From assembly GCA_026225945.1 (NCBI GenBank), contig JAMJFZ010004031.1:5822001-5886000 (forward strand): DNA of 64,000 nt. The letters run 5' to 3'. The DNA comes from Cricetomys ansorgei (taxonomy: Eukaryota > Chordata > Mammalia > Rodentia > Nesomyidae). The notes under the pieces were generated by a model, which saw only the letters and a list, made by a program, of their open reading frames with translations, was not told the DNA's origin and made no database searches. The position numbers were made by a program, and so were the translations under genes. Numbering within the stretch: position 1 is the stretch's first letter; each line of letters begins with the position of its first letter. Below are positions 1-11,414 of the stretch, in pieces.

Positions 1-118
1 CCGAAGGACAAAGGCATGAGAATACAGTAGCCTGTTAATTCCCATAGCCGCCTTTCAGTAGAAACAGAACCAAACACACTGCTCAATTCATTACTTAACC
101 CGTTTATTCTTAATACTT

Positions 119-161
119 AGCAACATGGTTTACATAGCAACATGGCTACATAGCAACTTGG
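119..161. repeat. short tandem motif, three copies
   Basis: The ten-base motif agcaacatgg occurs at 119-128 and 136-145, and as agcaacttgg at 152-161, so the copies are spaced 17 and 16 bp apart. It lies immediately upstream of a B1 fragment. No function is implied. Confidence 0.6.
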
Positions 162-209
162 AGGCTAGCCTGGGCTACAGCAGACCTGTCTCAAAAGAAA
201 AAAAAAAAA
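159..209 (+). mobile_element. B1 SINE, 3' fragment
   Basis: The sequence ggctagcctgggctaca, then acctgtctcaaaa and an A-rich tail, matches the right end of rodent B1 (7SL-derived). The 5' three quarters of the element are absent. Confidence 0.7.
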
Positions 210-785
210 GTAGGGCCAACTGTGGCTTGAAAAGGACAATGGGGTTAATCCATAATCTTAAACTGTCACAATTACCCAAAAAGGGTTTTAGTCCAATAAT
301 CATTCACGTGATTTTGCTAACTATATAAGGAAAAAAAACCTCTCTATAAACCTTTCAGGGTTCATACGTGCGCATTACAGACATGACAGACACAGCTGGA
401 TTATTCTGGTCATCCTCACAAAGTCAGACCATGCGTATCTATGATCTGTCTACGTGTATCATAAATATTTGCTCAAGAAACAACAAACACTTGTACCACA
501 GACAATGTCTCAGTGCCTGCTCAGGCATCATTACACGACTGGGAGATAAAATGCGGATTATAAAGAGGAGGGAGGTGGCCCAGCTCAGGCCTCGGAGGTT
601 TGAGAGAGAAAACAGGGGAGAAGTGGCCCACCAGTGTTTTTAGAAAATTGTTCCCAGTTTCTACAGGGGGTGTCTTCCTTCTTCGTTTAACTTAAGGTTT
701 AAACTTAGGGTGCTAAGGCTTACGTCATATTACCAAAAAGATGATTGGCACTTTAAAGATAGTCCTAATATTCTCTGTGCAGTTT

Positions 786-788
<3 letters not shown>
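210..788. other. no recognised feature
   Basis: Unique-looking sequence. Reading frames of up to 91 codons here have no recognisable protein similarity. The segment ends at a CA microsatellite. Confidence 0.5.

Positions 789-829
<41 letters not shown>
789..829. repeat. (CA)n microsatellite
   Basis: An uninterrupted CA dinucleotide run of about 20 units. Length polymorphism is likely at this size. Confidence 0.97.
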
Positions 830-832
<3 letters not shown>

Positions 833-1190
833 ATTCTCAAAAGAGAAACCCCATATGTACTTACTGCAAAAACACCAAGAGGAAAATAGAATCGAAACCA
901 TTCACGCTAAGCAATGGATTCTTTCAACTACTTTGGTGTATTTTATTTTGCAATACGCATACAATTATTAAAACCAAAATTGGAATCGTACTATATTTCA
1001 GTTTAATAACCTGCTTTTTTCAATTAACTTTCCCCCGGCATTAGTTATTCTTCAAAAAACATTTTAAATAGCTGTGAAAGATCTCACCGATGGCTATGAA
1101 AGGCTGTTTAAGTGCTTCTTATTTCTGAACACTAGACAGTTTCTAATTTTTCACTGGTAGAAAATATTTTGATATAACAAATATACAACC
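830..1190. other. no recognised feature, AT-rich
   Basis: AT-rich sequence between two microsatellites. I see no repeat family or gene signal. Confidence 0.5.
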
Positions 1191-1297
1191 ATATATATGT
1201 GTGTGTGTATATATATATGTGTATGTGTGTGTGTGTGTATATATATGTGTATGTGTGTGTGTGTGTATGTATGTATATGTGTATGTATATATATATA
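1191..1297. repeat. compound TG/TA/TATG microsatellite
   Basis: Blocks of (TG)n, (TA)n and (TATG)n alternate over about 107 bp. Alternating purine-pyrimidine sequence of this kind is prone to slippage and to Z-DNA or cruciform formation. Confidence 0.95.
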
Positions 1298-1388
1298 CCC
1301 TCCCATATAATCTTTGTTGTTTCTTTAGAATATGTTGTTTAGAAGCTAAATTACTGGTCCTGTTACCCGACCTTATTAAAGGTTTTCT

Positions 1389-1562
1389 TTTCTTTTTTCT
1401 TTCTTTTGTTTTTTTGAGACAGGGTTTCCTCTGTTGTAACTCTGGCTCTTCTGGAACTCACTCTGTAGACCAGGCTGGCCTCGAACTCACAGAGATCTGC
1501 CTGCCTCTGCCTCCCGAATGCCGGGATTAAAGGCGTGGGGCGTGGGTCACCACCGCACAGCG
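1389..1562 (-). mobile_element. B1 SINE, near full length, antisense
   Basis: Read on the minus strand this is a nearly complete B1: the head is at 1562, the internal promoter region and the caggctggcctcgaactc core (here read on plus) are intact, and the A-rich tail appears as T-rich sequence near 1389. A 9-bp direct repeat, aggttttct, flanks it at 1380-1388 and 1563-1571, which supports LINE-mediated insertion. Confidence 0.93.
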
Positions 1563-1571
1563 AGGTTTTCT

Positions 1572-3104
1572 ATAAGCATTGCTAGGTCCCAAAACACGAG
1601 ATTAACGCACAAGCTCGGCAGCAGTGTGAAAGGCATGCATGTCCACAAAACCTCACCAGTGCTAGCTATGATGAATGTTAAAAACCATTTTGTAGTTAGG
1701 ATTTGAGGAACAGAAGTCTGGCACTTCGAATATGACATGCATTGGTGGGAAAAGTAGTATTCGAACAGTATTTTTTGTAGTCAGGCAGGTACAGAGGGAG
1801 TGGGTGAAGGAGGTAAAAGTTTTACATTTGTTCCTTAAATGAAATAAAGCAGTTTTATAGACCTTTATAGACGTATAGTCCTTCCACATGATGTTTGATA
1901 GTCCTAATGAAACACCTCAAAGCATATTCTGACTTCCAAACCCCAGTGAATAACAGACTCCAGGGAATGACAGACTGCTAGGCTTTTCCTACCATCCACA
2001 GCACAAGGAAGGGGCCCTCTGGGATTCGCTAACACCGTCTATTTGGTGTTCTGCCTAAGGATCTGACAAGCTGTGTTAAGCTGGAATCTGACAGAGGGAT
2101 TTGCTGCTGTAACAGTGCTATTCAAAAACAGCGAGCTGGGGGTACACAAAAATGGGTGAAGGCAGGACTAGAGAACCAGCGGGCCCCTGAGGGCACCCCA
2201 GGAACAGCAGCACACTCTTACCCAGTAATGATGACTTCTGAATCATTTGTGGGTAATGAGTGAGTGGCTGAGTGCCGGTGTCAAGCTTCTTTCCAGCGGC
2301 CCGGGTTTCAGCAGTCGCACGTACAGAACGCGTGCTGTAAACAGGAGATGACCGTGCTGGGGATTCCAAGTGGTGAAGACAACGAGAAGGGGTGGTGGTG
2401 GTGATCATTACCTCTAACAGGAAAAAAAGGCTAACTGCAGTTTGCAGTAAACAAACAAATGTTCAAAACTTTGCATTTCAAAGTTTTTTATGCACTAAGG
2501 ATACAGACAATTCAGGAAAGTAACATGCTGTTCACTAGGACAGTTATATTCCACGACATCTATGAATATCGTTGTGGGTGCCATTAGGTTTATAATTTCC
2601 TAGGCCAAAGAGGGTGTGAACATCACCACTGATGCTCAGGGGCAACATGAGGGGCAATACGAACCCTTTCCCCAGAAGACCCTTTCCCTGAATATTCAGC
2701 CCAACTGGCTTTGCAGTAAGTAGATAGATCAAACAGAGATACAGCCAGGGTATAGCTGCGGGCAAGATATATATATATATTGCCACATTTTAGTTCTCTG
2801 GAAAAGGTACTCAGAGGGCCAGCCTTCCACAGTGATGCTCATCAAGTATCAGCTGTTGCTGGTGTGTTCTATATGCTCATAAACCCTGCCTAACATTTAG
2901 ACTTTGCAGAATATGCATTTCGCAAAAGGCACTTAAATCAAAACTTGGCTACAGTATGAATTGTCACAAAGAAAATAGTTTTTCCCCTAACCAAATACTA
3001 ACTAGGACCTAGCCTGCTTAACTTTCAAGTTAAGACTGGCATATTCAGGACAGTGTGGACATAGACAGAAATATTACCTTCTTATTGATACTGGTCCTAA
3101 AGCC
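1572..3104. other. no recognised feature
   Basis: About 1.5 kb without a repeat I can name. Frames on the minus strand near 2118-2408 (96 codons) and 2544-2786 (80 codons) show no recognisable protein. A short TA run lies near 2768-2780. Confidence 0.45.
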
Positions 3105-3545
3105 TGAAAAATGAACTCCATAGCTGGGATAATGTTAACTGCAAAGATGAGAGGAGAAACAGCACCGACCCAAATCATTGTAGCCAAATTAATTAAAGCA
3201 GGCTTTATAAAAATCTGTGTACAAGGGTTGACTCTCTCTAAAAGCAGGGTTCAAGATGTCAGCATTGGACATGAGGAAGACAAGGTTTTTATAGCTCAGG
3301 GGTGAGAGTGGGAGGTTCCAAATGGGGGATCTGGCAGGCAAAACAGGTGGGGTTACAGGAGCAGAACATACATGATGGTCATAACAACCAGCAGTCATGG
3401 CCTTTTTGAAACAACGGTAGGGTTGCAAGATGGTTATAAACAACTTTTTGAACGTGAAGACATGATTGTCATTCCTGGAACAGGCAGTACAGAACCATTT
3501 GTTGTTAATGTTACAGGTGGGGCATAGCCCAATCTTTGAGAAATC
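3105..3545 (-). mobile_element. ERV long terminal repeat, antisense (probably solo)
   Basis: On the minus strand the order is: an upstream region with a CTGTAACCCCACCTG block, a TATA box (CTATAAAAACC, plus coordinates about 3287-3297), roughly 80 bp to a TATAAA-type polyadenylation signal followed by GCCTGCTTTAATTAA, then a short U5. This matches rodent class II (ERVK-like) LTR architecture. No internal retroviral sequence flanks it, so it is best read as a solo LTR. Both termini are approximate because I could not pin down the TG...CA ends or a target duplication. Confidence 0.6.
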
Positions 3546-3938
3546 AAGGTTTAATCATAAACAGGATTGAACCTAGTTTGTCTTTATTATAAGATGGTTT
3601 TTAAGCCTACGATGGAGGCAGGCTGGTCCTTCAGTCCTCAGAAGGCTAAATTTAAATCAGAAGAGCATCAGGAATTTATTAACACTTAACACAGTAGAGT
3701 TAGTCTTTAATAGTACTCTACAGAGGACAGTGCAGATTTTCAAATCAGGGTTGATCCTTCTACCCCGACAGTGGGCTCCAGGATCAACTTTCATATCCGC
3801 AGGGCCATGGAATTCTACAGAGATGCAAGAATTCATGTTATATTGCTTGCCACAGGTAAGATTTGAGGTGGTTTAAACTGCAGGTTAAATATCAAATCGG
3901 AAACACGTGTAGTTTTTCCTCTAAAAATCAGAACGTTT
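3546..3938. other. no recognised feature
   Basis: About 390 bp between the antisense LTR and a B4-type SINE. Nothing recognised. Confidence 0.45.
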
Positions 3939-4290
3939 GGGGCTGGAGATGGCTCAAGTGGTAAAGCATCTGCTGCACAAGCAGGATGGCCTGACACTGA
4001 TTCCCAACACCCACGTAAACAGCTGAGCAGGGTGGATGCACTTGTAATCTCAGTGCTGGGGAGGCAGAGACAGGCAGGTCCCTGGGGCCCACTGGCCAGC
4101 CAGCTAGCCTAATCAGCAAGCCCAGGTCCCAGTGAGGAATCCTGTTTCAAAAATCAAGATGCTTGTTTGGCCCTTGGGAGAAACATTTTAGGTTGATCTC
4201 TGGTCTCCACACGTATACACATGCATGCATGCCCACATACACATGTACCTGCACACACACAAAGATGCACCCACCCACACAAACACAAAT
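3939..4290 (+). mobile_element. B4-type composite SINE
   Basis: The head ggggctggagatggctca with a tRNA-like B-box region (ctgattcccaacaccc) is followed by a B1-like body (tgtaatctcagtgctgggga, then ggcagagacaggcagg). A gccagccagctagcc block, a degraded ctgtttcaaaaat and a CA-rich 3' end complete it. This head-plus-B1 composition is what I associate with B4/RSINE1 elements. The subfamily is not assigned. Confidence 0.8.
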
Positions 4291-4774
4291 GTTAATCTTT
4301 TTGAATTAGAAATTTTAAAAATTGAGATAACATATACTTTGCACAATTCAAAGCCAGAAACAGGTTTCATATTCATAAAAGCGGTATCCTATGATTCGAA
4401 GCAGAAACTTGGCTATCTCACTGAAGATGCTCCAGGGACATAGTCAGAAGAGACACATTCCAATTCGGTCTTGTATAAGCAAGGAGATGTTTTTAATCAC
4501 TCTGTCTGTCCAAGACGAAAGCCTGTTATGAAAACCTAGTAATCAGGTATAGACACTTAGGTTCTAGGAGCCTCTCCACACAGAGAGCAGGTGCTGATGC
4601 TACTCTCAGACCACAGTCTTATCATCAACCTGGTTTTACCAGCAGGTAGTCCTGCTGAAAATGACCTCACACATCACCAGTGGGCACGAACTGAAAGGGC
4701 TCTCGTTGGTTTTGTAATGTACTGCTCTTGATAACACATAGGGAGATTTTGGGTGGTCATAGGTGATTGGCTAG
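4291..4774. other. no recognised feature
   Basis: About 480 bp without a recognised repeat or gene. Confidence 0.45.
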
Positions 4775-5130
4775 TGTTCACTGTCAATTTGACTGGACTC
4801 AGATTCACCCAGAGAACATGCCTGTGAAGGGCTGCCAGAGGATAAACTGAAGATGGAAGGCCCACTGTGCATGTGGGTAGCACCATTCCACTCATGGAGT
4901 CTTTGATAGAATAAAGCGGGGCAGGGGGAGGGGAGGTAGTTGAGTGGCACATTTCATCTCTCCCTGCTTCCTGACTGCAGACACAATGTGACCAGTTGCC
5001 TCACACTCCTACTGCTCCGTCTCCCCACTGCGATAGACCATGTCCCTAAAACTGTATGTCAGAATAAACCCTTCTCCTCTTATCCTCCTGTCAAGGATTT
5101 TGTCTAACAACAAGAAAAGTAACTAACATA
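4775..5130 (+). mobile_element. rodent MaLR/ERVL-like LTR repeat
   Basis: It starts tgttcactgtcaatttgac and carries a block describing a typical rodent LTR-like medium repeat (cttcctgactgcagaca, then tgtgaccagttgcc). An agaataaacccttc polyadenylation-type signal lies about 70 bp before the end, which reads agaaaagtaactaaca. The AATAAA near the 3' end suggests an LTR. Related copies occur at 19.3, 25.3 (antisense), 46.5, 57.3 (antisense) and 62 kb (antisense). Family name not assigned. Confidence 0.7.
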
Positions 5131-5409
5131 AGGAGTTTGGAGGTGGCTCAGTTGATCAGGTTCTTGTTGCACAAACATAAGAATCTCAGTTCTCAGTCTG
5201 AATGTCCAGCAGAAAAAGCCCCGTGTAGCAGCACTGTAATCCCAGTGCTGGGAGAGACAGCAAAGGCAAGCAGACCCCTGAAGCTCCCTGGCCAGTTAGT
5301 CTGGCCAATCAATGAACTTCAGGTTCAGTGAAAGACCCTGTCTCATTCACATGAGAGTCTATTCACACAGACGTCTACACACATACATCAGGAGAGCACG
5401 CGCATGCGA

Positions 5410-5411
<2 letters not shown>
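5131..5411 (+). mobile_element. B4-type composite SINE
   Basis: Same organisation as the 3939-4290 element but more diverged: ggaggtggctcagttgatca head, gtaatcccagtgctggga B1-like body, ggccagttagtctggcc, and agaccctgtctcatt before a CA-rich end. It abuts the end of the LTR-like repeat at 5130 and runs into the microsatellite. Confidence 0.78.

Positions 5412-5462
<51 letters not shown>
5412..5462. repeat. (CA)n microsatellite
   Basis: About 25 uninterrupted CA units that form the 3' tail of the preceding SINE. Confidence 0.97.
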
Positions 5463-5467
<5 letters not shown>

Positions 5468-6023
5468 ATATACTCATGTAACAAAAATCCATTAAGAATT
5501 TTCTATTAATAAAACTGTTAAGGATTGATCATGATATTGAATATAAATGATAAAAACTGGAGAGAAGATCAACCACTAACCTATGACTTATTTGCCTTTT
5601 CCCTTATTCATGATTTCTGAGCTTCAGCTGACTTTGTATTATTATACAGAATTGCAGACATTTCTCTCTGATTTTTCATTAAACAAAAATTATTGATTCA
5701 CTTAAGGACCGGCAAGATCTAATCTGGGGAGCTGTGACAGTTCACTCACAAGGAGACAGCATTAGTGGAAATGGTGCTCTCTGACCCTGTGTTCTTACAG
5801 CCATGACGTCTGGTTTTCTGATATGTCTTGATATGCTAGATCATGCTAGATCATGCTAGATATGTCCTGATACATTAGAATACAAATAAATATAATCATT
5901 GGCACAAAACAGGGCACGTATTTGAGCCTGCCCCAAGAACTATGTAATTTGTCTTTACAAGGAAGTCTCGGGCATGTTGTATTATCAAAAATTCTTGGAA
6001 ATAGTAAACATAAGTAGATGCCT
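5463..6023. other. no gene; small tandem motif inside
   Basis: No repeat family recognised. It includes a short tandem array at 5821-5872, listed separately. Confidence 0.45.
5821..5872. repeat. 10-bp tandem motif bracketed by direct repeats
   Basis: The motif atgctagatc is repeated, with the third copy ending atgctagata, at about 5833-5862. Near-identical 13-mers flank it: atatgtcttgata at 5821 and atatgtcctgata at 5860. Confidence 0.85.
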
Positions 6024-6060
6024 AAAAAAAAGGAAGGAAGGAAGAAAGGAAGGAAGGAAA
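6024..6060. repeat. (GGAA)n-type purine repeat
   Basis: An A-run followed by GGAA units with one GAAA interruption. Confidence 0.93.
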
Positions 6061-6594
6061 CAAAATAAAATGTAATCAGTGCATCATAAACTTAGTAAAA
6101 TTATTATGTAAACTCACCATAAAATGAGTATAAGGGTTGAGTGGGAAATGGTAAACTTGACTGTAAATAGCTACTTCTTGTTCTCACCAATATTCTGAAC
6201 ACCTGTGCAAAGCGCGCCTAACTCTGCTTCTGTCTGGTAACACAACACTTGCTTCACTAACCTTCCCTGTTCACTCCTCTCCACATTCGTTCTCAGGGGC
6301 AGGCAGAGGAGCCTGCTTCTCTCCACTCCCCTCTTTGATGCTTGGACTAGCCTTCCTTCCCCTCCAACATCGGCTCTTCTCAGACTCAGAACTTCCAGCT
6401 ATTATCTTTCTCTTTGCTGTCATTTCAATCTCATGATTATTTCCCTACAACTACACAAACGTCTGGAGTCTGCCTCCCAGTCTTTTCTCACTCCAACTCC
6501 CCAGTAACGTCTTCATTCAAATATACCCTGAACACGGCGTATGCACAAGACTGTATGAGGAACCAGCAACACGTGGCCGAGTGGTTGCAATCAT
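6061..6594. other. no recognised feature
   Basis: Pyrimidine-rich unique-looking sequence, especially 6220-6420. No exon signal recognised. Confidence 0.45.
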
Positions 6595-7410
6595 TGTGTT
6601 CGTGGGACTTGTGCTCCTGCAGCAGAGAACAGAACAAACGGACATAAACATAAAAAGGGTAGATATATAACCGAAATCTAACACACCAAATGGTGATTAA
6701 TGTTTTGAGAAAAACAAAACCAGCTACATGGACAGTGAATGATAAGGACATGAAGAGAGGAGCAGAACAGACCACCCAATAAGGGGGAGTTAAAAATGAG
6801 TCAAGTGTGTGAGGAAGCCAGGCACGCATGGCTGGAGAAAACTTGTTAGACCAAGGAGGCTAAAGTACAAGAACCTGGATGTAAGAACACATTTGGTACA
6901 CCTCAGGAATATCCTGTAGGAAATCAAAAGAAAGGCAATGTGGTAAGGGATGGGGTCAGAGGGTTAGGCAGATCCAGATATGAATGACTTCATAGTCAAT
7001 GCTCAGCCACTCAACGGCATATGGATATCTTGGAGGGCTTGCTGGAGAAGAGCTCAATCTGTCTTGGGTTTTGAAGGGAACATCCTGATTGCCCTGTAAA
7101 GAATCCCCTGTATGATGGGTGAGGGTAGAAACTGGAAAACCAAGTAAAAAACTATGGCAACATTCCAGACAAGGAACCACACTGACTCGGGAGGAGGTGG
7201 AAGGCACCTGGATTCCAGGTGAAGGAAAATCTACAGTGGTCTCTGTTGGTCGGAAGCAGAATGGGAGACAAAAAGAAGCTGAGAATGTTTCCAGGGATCT
7301 GGGGAAATATCCACCCAAGTGAGAATTGTCATTTACTGAGAGGGAAATGGCAAAGAAGCAGCTTTGAGAGGAGAATGATAAATTTGGTTTGGGACTCCTT
7401 AAGATCCATT
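6595..7410 (+). mobile_element. old mammalian-wide medium repeat, family unassigned
   Basis: It matches, at an old level of divergence, the common mammalian repeat whose segments read, in order: 'cgtgggacttgtgctcctgc', agaacaaacggacataaac, gatggggtcagagggttaggc, a run ending attgtcatttactgagaggg. The order of landmarks is preserved over about 800 bp. I recognise the family from other mammalian genomes but cannot name it reliably. The minus-strand 120-codon frame at 6956-7318 and the plus-strand frames here lie inside this repeat. Confidence 0.5.
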
Positions 7411-8469
7411 AGCAACAAAGCGAGCTCCCTGGGAAAGTTAAATATTACTGCAGCAGGTCTACTGATCAAAGTTCACAAATTCAGATCTTTCAGGAGCCAG
7501 GCAGTCCATATAAATAAAGACAGAAATAACTGACAGATGAGGACTGTGAACGACCAGGTAGTGAACACCCCCTTCTAAACTAGAAGCCACTACTGAGACC
7601 ATCAGTGTTGCCATTTGGGATCTGGCCACTGTGTCCCTATGCCTTCCAGTTTACAAATTCAAGAAGAATCTGGATACCTTTTAATAGCCAAGTATTAGAA
7701 AAAAGGTTTCAGAATCTACTGAATTCTAGAAGTGTTTGATTTTTAACTAGAAGTTTTACTTCAGAGCTTTAACAATAATCTTAACTGACGGATGCACAGC
7801 ACCAAAGAACTTTTGTTTAGCATTTCTCTCAAATTACTTAGTAAGAACTTTTATTTCCGTACACCTGAAGGGACAAGTTTTATTTGGAGAGAGCAGGCTA
7901 ACGAGAAGCCTTGGATGTCTAATCAATTCCTTTGTTGGCCCTTTGGAAGTTCCATGGCATGTTTATTTAGTGAAGCTTCTGAGACATGGCAGATCTCACA
8001 CACACAGGTGACTGTCCGGTGTCTTAACACTCTGTACCAGAGTCAAGGAGAACTTTTAGTGAAGCACGCATTGAAGCCTTCTAGCTTGTTACAGACTAAG
8101 TGGACTCTTGACCCTATCACTGGGGGAAGAAACACTTAGTGAAATCCCAGGCACTGTGCCACTTCATTTCCCCATCGTCTTCGTCTGCTGAGCTACAGTG
8201 CCTAGTGACAGGAAAGACAGGCTACTACGCACAGACCTTCTCTGTTTTATTTATCCATAAAAAAGACAAGGGAGGGCGAACAAATCTGGCATGGAAAAAT
8301 TATAATAAAAGACAGGACTAATATTGTTATAGGTCTTTAAAAATACCCCGTTTAGAAAAGTTTACAACAAAATGTAGATGATCAACACACACATAAAAGT
8401 AATGGTATAAAAATGCCAAACACTCCCCCCAAAAGCTCTATGACGAGGTCGGTGAAGGGGTTTTGAGTG
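7411..8469. other. no recognised feature
   Basis: About 1.05 kb. A plus-strand frame of 115 codons (7792-8139) resembles nothing I know and is within chance length. Confidence 0.45.
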
Positions 8470-8832
8470 GCCAGTGAGAGTGCCATGAGCTGGTCCTTGA
8501 TTTCAAGGAAGCATTAAGGGTGGGGTAGGACTCCACTCAAAGAAGATGAGGCAGAGATACAGATGGGGCAGATTTAGGAATTGCAACATACATATCCAGG
8601 TCATGAAATGGGGCTGGACCGGACACTAGACACCCAACCCATAAGGAAATCTGGCTTTACTTGCGTAGGTAACAGGAAGGCTTTGAAGGGTTTTATGACT
8701 CTGATATTTCAGGGAATTTGAAATGATGATGTCCTGAAGGTGGTGGTGAGACAAGAGTCCTCTGGAGGATTGGGAAAGGTGATGAGGGTCTGGACTGGGG
8801 AGCTGACAGTGGGAACAGAAAGAAACGATATT
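8470..8832 (+). mobile_element. old mammalian-wide medium repeat, second partial copy
   Basis: Landmarks of the same old family in the same order: a ccttgatttcaaggaagca segment, then aggaaggctttgaagggttt, then gtggtggtgagacaagag. It is more diverged than the 6.6-kb copy. Confidence 0.4.
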
Positions 8833-8840
8833 CTAGGCTA

Positions 8841-9034
8841 ACTGTGGGCTGAAACCCCCTTTGGGGTCAAAGGACCTTTCACAGGGGATCACCTAAGACC
8901 ATCTGCATAGCAGACATTTACATTACAACTCATAACTGTACAACTCATAGCAATGCAAATAATTTTATGGTTGAGGGTCACCAACGTGGAACTGTACTAA
9001 AGGGTCACAGCATCAGGAGGGTTGAGAACCACTG
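8841..9034 (-). mobile_element. URR1 hAT-Charlie non-autonomous DNA transposon
   Basis: The right end ggttgagaaccactg is the diagnostic URR1 terminal inverted repeat. Internal landmarks (gaccatctgcatagcagaca, then ataattttatggttgagggtcacc) are the reverse complement of the URR1 copy at 35.4 kb. The left terminus is degraded. Flanking ctaggcta and ctagggct at 8833 and 9035 could be a decayed 8-bp target duplication. Confidence 0.88.
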
Positions 9035-9042
9035 CTAGGGCT

Positions 9043-9465
9043 ATAAAAACCTTCACTTATGTGATTAAAGACAGCGTTGACCTGTGCAACATAGCAGCAT
9101 TTGCATAGATGTCTGTCAAAACAGGAGGAGGGGAAGATTCAACGGAGACGAATGCATCACATTCTGTGTCCCTGTAATATACAGACGCATATAACAAGTA
9201 CCACACCACATCACATCATATACCTTAGAATATACCCATACATTCTAAGAGCTCTCCATTCATTCTGAGTTAGGGAGTGACTGACGTCAGGGGGAACCGG
9301 ATCTGTCTTTATTCCTTTTTCTTCTTCTCCTCTTTGAGGGAGATGAACAGACACAAAAATAGCAGTCAGGACGGGAGCAGAGGAGGAAGCCTTTGGAAGT
9401 GTTTCCACCTGCTGAGATACACAGGGACAAAAGTAAATTGCCTCCTTAATGAGTAAGAGCCATGC
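9043..9465. other. no recognised feature
   Basis: About 420 bp with nothing recognised. Confidence 0.45.
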
Positions 9466-9560
9466 AGTCTGGAGCTCATGATATAGACTAGGCTGGCCTT
9501 GAACTCGTGGAGATTCACCTTCCTCAGCATCCAGAGTGCTGGGATTAAGGATATGTGCAA
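9466..9560 (-). mobile_element. B1 SINE fragment, antisense
   Basis: taggctggccttgaactcg followed by gagtgctgggattaagga is the antisense B1 core. The A-rich tail end is missing and the head is degraded. Confidence 0.85.
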
Positions 9561-10466
9561 TATAGTGAGACCCTGTCCGCAAACAGCCATTTTTGCATGG
9601 TATCTATTGTCTAAAATTCTTGATCAGTTTACACACGGTCTTCCCACTACCGGACTTTCCAGTCACAAGTCAGTCAGAAGTCACCCACTCTACCTTCAGG
9701 TTCCCCGTGGCAGGCCAGGGTCTCCAGTGTCCCTGTCCTTTGCACGTGGGGCCTGGAGCTCAGGCGCAGCAAGCAGATCCACAAGGCACGCAGCCTCTTC
9801 TAGAGCAGTCATCAGTCTTTATTTATTTACAGATCTCCAGGGTGAGCTGGGTCAACCCGTTCCTGCTCCTTAGTCACCAGGAAGGCCGTGTGACTTACAT
9901 TTTCTCAATTTAAATGCTCAGAGGAAGGGGGAAAATGGAGAACCCAAGGGGAAAAAAAGAGAACCCATAACAGGAAAGAACAGAGAGGCAGGTGAAGGGT
10001 AGACTTGCCAACTTAGAGGGCATCTCAGCATGCAGCAGCTATTTAACACCAAGTGTTTTCATTCACAGTACTCTGCGTCTCTGAGAATCTACAAATGCAT
10101 CACGCTAAATATCACAACAGCGCGTAATCACAGATTTAGTTATTCGTTAATGGCAGAAGTACTTCGAAGACAGCGTATGGGCATCCTTTTAGAACACTGT
10201 AACAAAAGGCATCAGCGTTAAAAACTTCCCCAAGACCCTGGAGCAGAAATATCTGTCTTAGGATCTGAGAAAAATACACACCTAAGAAATCACCAGTTTG
10301 TACAGACTGCCCTGGAATTTCTTGCTACAAGCAACAGGGGTGTGCTGGGAGGGCTTGAGGTTGTGGGGGATTCTTTCAAAAGCACCCACAGAAATGCATT
10401 CCCACTGCTGTGAATCTATATCTGAGTTGTCCATTTAAAAATGCATATACAGTGAATGATTAATAG
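9561..10466. other. no recognised feature
   Basis: About 900 bp. Overlapping plus-strand frames of 124 and 106 codons (9499-9873, 9593-9913) begin at the B1 fragment and have no recognisable product. Confidence 0.45.
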
Positions 10467-10640
10467 CTGGTGCACAGCCTGGGGAATACCTGCAATTGCA
10501 GCACCGGGGACTGACACGGGAGAAATACTGAAAGTTTAAGGCCAGCTTGGGCTACATAGTAAGTTTCAGGCCAGCCAGACATGTGAGACTCTGCGCCACA
10601 AAAGCAAAAAAATGAAAAAAACAAAACAAAAACCCTGACA
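10467..10640 (+). mobile_element. diverged B1 SINE
   Basis: A ggtgcacagcctggggaata head, ttaaggccagcttgggctac in the middle, and an A-rich tail interrupted by C residues. It is more diverged than the 1.4-kb and 52.3-kb B1 copies, so it is older. Confidence 0.75.
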
Positions 10641-11392
10641 CATACATTTATTTAAATTAGGTAATATGCTCAGAACATATCAAATGGGCGTGGAGCAGAG
10701 AAGGGGGGGGGTCCTGAGAGAATGTTCACTAAGTAAAACTTCATGAAGGAAAACAAAAGAGTTGACAACGTACTTGTAAATTTCCACTTATACAACCATA
10801 TTCCTACCATAAGACATGTTATAATGAAAACTGTTATTCCCAGATGCTGGTTCAAACACCAAAGTTCTGCCAATGCCCAGCATTTATATGATAAATCCCC
10901 ACAACCCTGGCGGCAGAGTGGTCCCCAAAATATGAATGCAGTAACTACAAACAAAAATAGCTCACAGAAGTGGATCAAACGGGACGATGGGTGTGTTCTG
11001 CCATAAATAAGACCTGACAGTTCACTTCCCCAGCTGCCTTTGGAAACTGTCCTCATGCCCACGGTTCCCAAGTAATACACTTTCACTGGCTTCGTAACTG
11101 TTGAGTCTGACTGTGACTAGATTCTATGGAAGCTTGCACTGGCTGCGGCTTGCAGAGCACTGTTAGTCTTACAGAAAATCTTCTCAAGGTTCACAGGCTC
11201 TTTTGCACCTCCCTGAAGAAGAGAGACCTGAACGTCTCAGGCCTGATGCTGTCCATGCTGAGAAGGCCCCCAGGCTTCCTGGAGTAACCCTGCCCCATGA
11301 TGTAGTCTGTACTATGAAAGCACCCCCACCTCCAAAACAAAAAACAACAACAGAGAAGACAATGTAACAGCTTCACACTCTCAGGCAGAGCT
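10641..11392. other. no recognised feature
   Basis: About 750 bp. The minus-strand frame of 138 codons at 10670-11086 has several hydrophobic stretches but no family resemblance and no splice context that I can defend. Confidence 0.45.
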
Positions 11393-11414
11393 CTGTGTGT
11401 GTGTGTGTGTGTGT
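11393..11414. repeat. short (TG)n
   Basis: Eleven TG units. Confidence 0.93.

Noticed and set aside
741..971. Frame encoding a Thr-His repeat
   Set aside because: It is the translation of a (CA)n microsatellite. The same applies to frames at 5312-5509, 19129-19329 and 52737-53018.
1201..1530. 109-codon frame with Val/Cys/Tyr repeats
   Set aside because: It spans a TG/TA microsatellite and then an antisense B1.
6956..7318. 120-codon minus-strand frame as an exon
   Set aside because: It lies wholly inside an old dispersed repeat copy.
10670..11086. 138-codon minus-strand frame as a membrane protein
   Set aside because: The hydrophobic stretches are not arranged like a known family, the length is within chance and no splice sites or conservation can be shown.
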